From Candidatus Omnitrophota bacterium (GTDB taxonomy: Bacteria > Omnitrophota > Gorgyraeia > Gygaellales > Profunditerraquicolaceae), in assembly GCA_028717055.1 (NCBI GenBank), contig JAQUOO010000014.1:1-16956 (forward strand): a stretch of DNA of 16,956 nt, written 5' to 3'. Of this stretch, positions 14,326-16,956 are shown piece after piece. Both the position numbers and the translations under genes were made by a program. Every line of letters starts with the position of its first letter. Position 1 is the first letter of the stretch. The notes below the pieces were generated by a model. That model saw only the letters and a list, made by a program, of their open reading frames with translations. It was not told the DNA's origin and did not search any database.

Positions 14326-14472
14326 TTAATATCAAATACAAAGCTCAAAATTCAAAATGAATCTAAATGACAAATATTAAATAACAAAACATTGGTTTCG
14401 GTATTTGGGCTTTGGATTTATTTTGGATTTTGCCTGCCTATCGGCAGACAGGAATTTTGTCATTTGAATTTA
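14326..14472 (-). repeat. AT-rich inverted-repeat element, copy E (rny/ymdB junction), with insertion
   Basis: The most diverged copy. The minus strand keeps AAATGACAAAATTC at one end and TATTTGATATTAA at the other, and the central AACAAAAC-attg-GTTT. A 21-nt segment (14432-14452) absent from the other copies interrupts the first arm. A frame from the ATG at 14463 is open for 28 codons. Confidence 0.75.
14431..14450. repeat. Small GC-rich palindrome inserted in copy E
   Basis: The plus strand TGCCTGCCTATCGGCAGACA forms a hairpin: CTGCC (14434-14438) pairs with GGCAG (14443-14447) around TATC, and the stem extends by two more pairs past one mismatch. It is GC-rich inside a very AT-rich element and is absent from the other four copies, so it looks like a nested small repeat. 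Confidence 0.7.
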
Positions 14473-14479
14473 GAACATC

Positions 14480-16036
14480 CTATTTAGCATACTCTATTGC
14501 TCTAGTTTCTCTAATCACCGTAACCTTAATCTGCCCGGGATATTCCATCCCCTCCTCTATTTTCTTACGGATATCTCTTGCCATATTGATTGCCTCGGCA
14601 TCGGTTATTTTTTCCGGCTGGACGATAACGCGTATTTCGCGTCCGGCTTGGATAGCAAAAGACTTTTCTACTCCTTTAAACAAATTGGCGATTGATTCTA
14701 ATTTTTCTAAGCGCTTAACATACGTTTCCAATGTTTCACGCCGGGCTCCCGGACGGGCCGCGCTGATAGCATCTGCCGCTATCGCCAAGACCGCATAAAT
14801 ACTCTGCGGCGCAGACTCTTCATGATGGGCTTCGATTGCCATAACCACTTCGGCTGACTCGCCATATTTTTTGGCTAATTCCGCTCCAAGTTTGGCATGC
14901 GTGCCTTCAACTTGATGGTCGACCGCTTTCCCTATATCATGCAATAGCCCGATTCTGCGCGACAATTTAAAATCCAAGCCCAGCTCTGAAGCCATGGCTC
15001 CCAACAGAAACGCTGCCTCTTTGGAATGCTGTAGGGCATTCTGCCCGAAACTTGTCCTGAACTTTAACCGGCCAAGCAGTTTGACTATTTCCGGATGCAA
15101 GCCGTTTACTCCGGCTTCAAACGCTGCCCGCTCTCCTTCTTCGCGGATCTTTTCATCCATTTCTTTCTTTGTCTTTTCCACGACTTCTTCTATCCTGCCT
15201 GGATGTATCCTTCCATCAGCAAGAAGCTTCTCTAAACTCAAACGGGCAATCTCCCGGCGCACAGCATCAAATGCGGATATCGTAACCGCTTCCGGGGTGT
15301 CATCGATAATCACATCTACTCCAGTAGCCATTTCTAAAGCACGAATATTCCTTCCTTCGCGGCCGATAACCCGGCCCTTCATTTCATCGCTTGGCAAAGC
15401 CACAACACTAACCGTGGATTCGACTGTATGTTCCGCAGCGCATTTTTGTATCGCCAAGCTTAAAATCTCCCTGGCCTTTTTATCAGAAACACTGCGTATT
15501 TCTTCTTCCTGTTTTTTAATTAAAACCGCTTTTTCATTCCCCAACTCTTCGCTCATCCGGCTAAGCAAAATCTGCCTGGCCTCTTCTACTGAAAGCGATG
15601 AGATTTTCTGCAACCTTTCTTTTTCTTCGGCAACCAAAGAATGCAACTGGGCGTCTTTGGCTTTAATCGCCTCTTCTTGTTTCCTGATGTTTTCGTGTTT
15701 TGCCTCAAGCTCTTTTTCCTTCTTTTCCAGAAGATCAAGCCTGCGGTCGATATTTTCTTCTTTTTGCGCAAGCCTCTTCTCCATATTAGAGAGTTCCTGC
15801 CGCCTGTCTTTCGACTCGCGTTCAAAATCCTGACGGACACGGTATAACAAATCTTTAGCTTCCAATTCTACTTCGCGGCGCTTATCCTGAGCCTCTTTGC
15901 GGGCTTGTTCCATAATCGCTTGCGCCCTGGATTCAGCATCTTGTATCTTCTTTTCAGCTATCTGTTTTCTTAAAACATAACCTGCCAAAACAGATACACA
16001 ACCGACTGCTAATGATATAAATATAGTCAGCAACAT
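14480..16036 (-). CDS. rny: Ribonuclease Y
   Basis: A 518-residue membrane-anchored endoribonuclease that starts mRNA decay, of normal family length. Domains in order: one N-terminal transmembrane helix (about 1-22), a long charged coiled coil (about 25-200, rich in Glu, Lys and Arg), a KH RNA-binding domain with GRVIGREGRNIRALE (222-236), and an HD hydrolase domain with LLHDIGKAVDH near 366-376 (His-Asp metal pair). All key motifs look intact. The ATG at 16036 has a strong GGGAGG Shine-Dalgarno sequence. ymdB follows, the same order as in Bacillus. The leader upstream contains a long hairpin. Confidence 0.97.
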   Translation of the reverse strand: MLLTIFISLAVGCVSVLAGYVLRKQIAEKKIQDAESRAQAIMEQARKEAQDKRREVELEAKDLLYRVRQDFERESKDRRQELSNMEKRLAQKEENIDRRLDLLEKKEKELEAKHENIRKQEEAIKAKDAQLHSLVAEEKERLQKISSLSVEEARQILLSRMSEELGNEKAVLIKKQEEEIRSVSDKKAREILSLAIQKCAAEHTVESTVSVVALPSDEMKGRVIGREGRNIRALEMATGVDVIIDDTPEAVTISAFDAVRREIARLSLEKLLADGRIHPGRIEEVVEKTKKEMDEKIREEGERAAFEAGVNGLHPEIVKLLGRLKFRTSFGQNALQHSKEAAFLLGAMASELGLDFKLSRRIGLLHDIGKAVDHQVEGTHAKLGAELAKKYGESAEVVMAIEAHHEESAPQSIYAVLAIAADAISAARPGARRETLETYVKRLEKLESIANLFKGVEKSFAIQAGREIRVIVQPEKITDAEAINMARDIRKKIEEGMEYPGQIKVTVIRETRAIEYAK

Positions 16037-16049
16037 ATATTCCCTCCCT

Positions 16050-16110
16050 GGTAATCCGGGTAGAGGTACAGGCGCAGAAAAAAAGTTTCTGCCTTCCTCT
16101 GCTGTTACCT
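16050..16110 (-). promoter_or_regulatory. Imperfect long hairpin in the rny leader
   Basis: The 106-nt ygfA-rny gap can fold into one irregular stem: GGTAA/TTACC (16110-16106 with 16054-16050), AGAGG/CCTCT (16101-16097 with 16066-16062) and GCAGAAA/TTTCTGC (16093-16087 with 16080-16074) around a 6-nt loop. The base of the stem is 4-5 nt from the rny Shine-Dalgarno sequence. No T-tract follows, so it is not a terminator. It may be an mRNA-stability or autoregulatory structure; I know no matching RNA family. Folding by eye only. Confidence 0.4.
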
Positions 16111-16142
16111 ATGCCTATCCCTAAATTTTCGAACTCTGTTGT

Positions 16143-16688
16143 TTAAGCGAAGAGTACTTTTTTGACGCTTACATCGTGGAAAGTAGTGGGAACAACGGGT
16201 AAGATTTGCAGACGAAATGCCAAACCAATAGAAGGGGTATCCTTAGGGAGTTTACTTAGGAACCGGTCGTAATAACCCTTTCCCCGGCCGAGCCGGTTGC
16301 CTTTTTTATCAAAAGCAACTCCCGGGGCAATTACCAAATCCAAATCTTCGGGCCGGATAAACCTGTTAATAACAGGTTCGGACACTCCATAAGGTCCTTT
16401 TTTTAAGTGGGCGTGGCTATCTAATATAGCTGGCCTTAAAGACGCTCTATTTTTCACACAAACTGGCACGGCAATAATCTTACCTAATCTTAGCGCTGAT
16501 TCTATCATTTCTCTTGTTTCCACTTCGCCTTTCATGGCGATGTAAAACATCACTTTTTTCGCTTTTTTAAAAACTTTTTGTCTTAAAAGTTTATTCTTAA
16601 TTAAACGGCTCTTATTCTTACGGTCCTCCTCCTTATGATTTTTGAGCTTAATTAGAATTTTACTACGTAATGCTTGCTTTGTCAACAT
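16143..16688 (-). CDS. ygfA: 5-formyltetrahydrofolate cyclo-ligase
   Basis: A 181-residue enzyme (MTHFS) that uses ATP to convert 5-formyl-THF to 5,10-methenyl-THF in one-carbon metabolism. The C-terminal signature PGVAFDKKGNRLGRGKGYYD is complete, followed by IGLAF. The N-terminal third is Lys/Arg-rich, normal for the family. I choose ATG 16688 over the TTG two codons upstream (16694): AGGA is then 8 nt from the start instead of 2. The gene begins 9 nt after the Fe-S scaffold stop, implying co-transcription. In proteobacteria ygfA often lies beside 6S RNA; I could not recognise one in the short gap here. Confidence 0.93.
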   Translation of the reverse strand: MLTKQALRSKILIKLKNHKEEDRKNKSRLIKNKLLRQKVFKKAKKVMFYIAMKGEVETREMIESALRLGKIIAVPVCVKNRASLRPAILDSHAHLKKGPYGVSEPVINRFIRPEDLDLVIAPGVAFDKKGNRLGRGKGYYDRFLSKLPKDTPSIGLAFRLQILPVVPTTFHDVSVKKVLFA

Positions 16689-16697
16689 ACCCAAATC

Positions 16698-16956
16698 CTA
16701 TAAGCAGGCCTCACCCTCATGCTTATGTTCCCGGGAATCAAAGGGAACGGGTTTGCCTTGCTTGATATAGTAATCTTTCAGCGCTGAACGCAGGGCTTCT
16801 TCCGCCAAAACCGAACAATGCATCTTAACCGCGGGTAATCCTCCCAACGCTTCAGCTACCGCCTTATTGGTAATAGTCAGCGCTTCCTTGATAGATTTCC
16901 CCTTAACCATTTCTGTAACCATTGAGCTTGTGGCAACCGCGGCTCCGCAGCCGAAG
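16698..16956 (-). CDS. nifU: NifU/IscU-type Fe-S cluster scaffold protein (partial, 5' end outside window)
   Basis: The last 85 codons of a NifU_N/IscU-family scaffold on which [2Fe-2S] clusters are built before transfer to apo-proteins. The frame is open to the right edge and reads FGCGAAVATSSMVTEMVKG, matching the conserved block around the second cluster Cys. A later Cys in KMHCSVLAEEAL corresponds to the third cluster Cys. The first Cys lies beyond the edge. The protein ends soon after the scaffold domain with a His/Glu tail ending EACL and has no C-terminal NifU domain, so it is the short form. The internal ATG at 16922 is not the start. Confidence 0.92.
   Translation of the reverse strand, partial: FGCGAAVATSSMVTEMVKGKSIKEALTITNKAVAEALGGLPAVKMHCSVLAEEALRSALKDYYIKQGKPVPFDSREHKHEGEACL

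Noticed and set aside
5923..14472. CRISPR-like array
   Set aside because: The repeats are ~130 bp palindromes 0.7-6 kb apart with genes between them; there are no short direct repeats with uniform spacers.
14994..15833. 279-codon plus-strand frame
   Set aside because: It lies wholly opposite rny, has a Ser/Phe-rich composition typical of the complement of Glu/Lys coiled-coil codons, and matches no family I know.
16037..16142. 6S RNA next to ygfA
   Set aside because: The gap is only 106 nt, shorter than usual 6S RNA, and no clear central bubble or closing stem of that family was seen.
16689..16694. TTG start two codons upstream for ygfA
   Set aside because: The Shine-Dalgarno spacing fits the ATG at 16688 and is too short for the TTG.
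16698..16922. Complete 74-residue gene starting at the internal ATG
   Set aside because: The frame continues upstream through the conserved FGCG block to the window edge, so the ATG is internal.

Overview
The window reads as chromosomal DNA of a Gram-negative, probably anaerobic bacterium known mainly from metagenomes. Candidatus Omnitrophota or a similar candidate phylum is my best guess. This rests on three things: a ferredoxin-linked 2-oxoacid oxidoreductase, several lipoprotein or Sec-exported proteins, and a dispersed AT-rich inverted repeat of a kind I associate with such genomes. The taxonomic call is inference. Every convincing gene lies on the minus strand, so the window is read from right to left.

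Right end to middle: a truncated NifU/IscU-type Fe-S scaffold gene, 5-formyltetrahydrofolate cyclo-ligase (ygfA), a leader with a long imperfect hairpin, RNase Y (rny), a YmdB-type phosphodiesterase, a secreted GH39-like protein, exonuclease VII (xseA, xseB), and 1-deoxy-D-xylulose-5-phosphate synthase (dxs). Next come the four subunits of a 2-oxoacid:ferredoxin oxidoreductase of the VorB type (ferredoxin, alpha, beta, gamma), gltX, and a 58-residue lipoprotein gene overlapping the end of gltX. A rho-independent terminator closes this series.

Left third: a promoter with near-consensus boxes drives tRNA-Gln(CTG). It is followed by radC, a possible 41-codon gene, a lipoprotein NlpC/P60 peptidase with SH3-like regions, and a secreted GHL10-family glycosidase-like protein. 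The first ~250 bases hold an (AG)18 microsatellite and purine-rich sequence unlike the rest, possibly an assembly artefact.

The most interesting signal is a ~130-145 bp AT-rich, near-palindromic element in five copies. Three fill every intercistronic gap of the Vor operon and two flank ymdB. All copies have the same orientation relative to transcription and start at or within about 20 nt of the preceding stop codon. Each carries an ATG opening a similar short frame: a Lys/Asn/Gln-rich start, followed in four of the five by a hydrophobic stretch. In the copy before the GH39-like gene this frame runs into the gene, so the element appears to encode nearly the whole signal peptide. Other oddities are a frame-breaking heptamer tandem repeat in vorB, a GH39-like protein without the usual acid/base Glu, a GluRS lacking the usual zinc-site segment, and changed active-site residues in XseA and YmdB.
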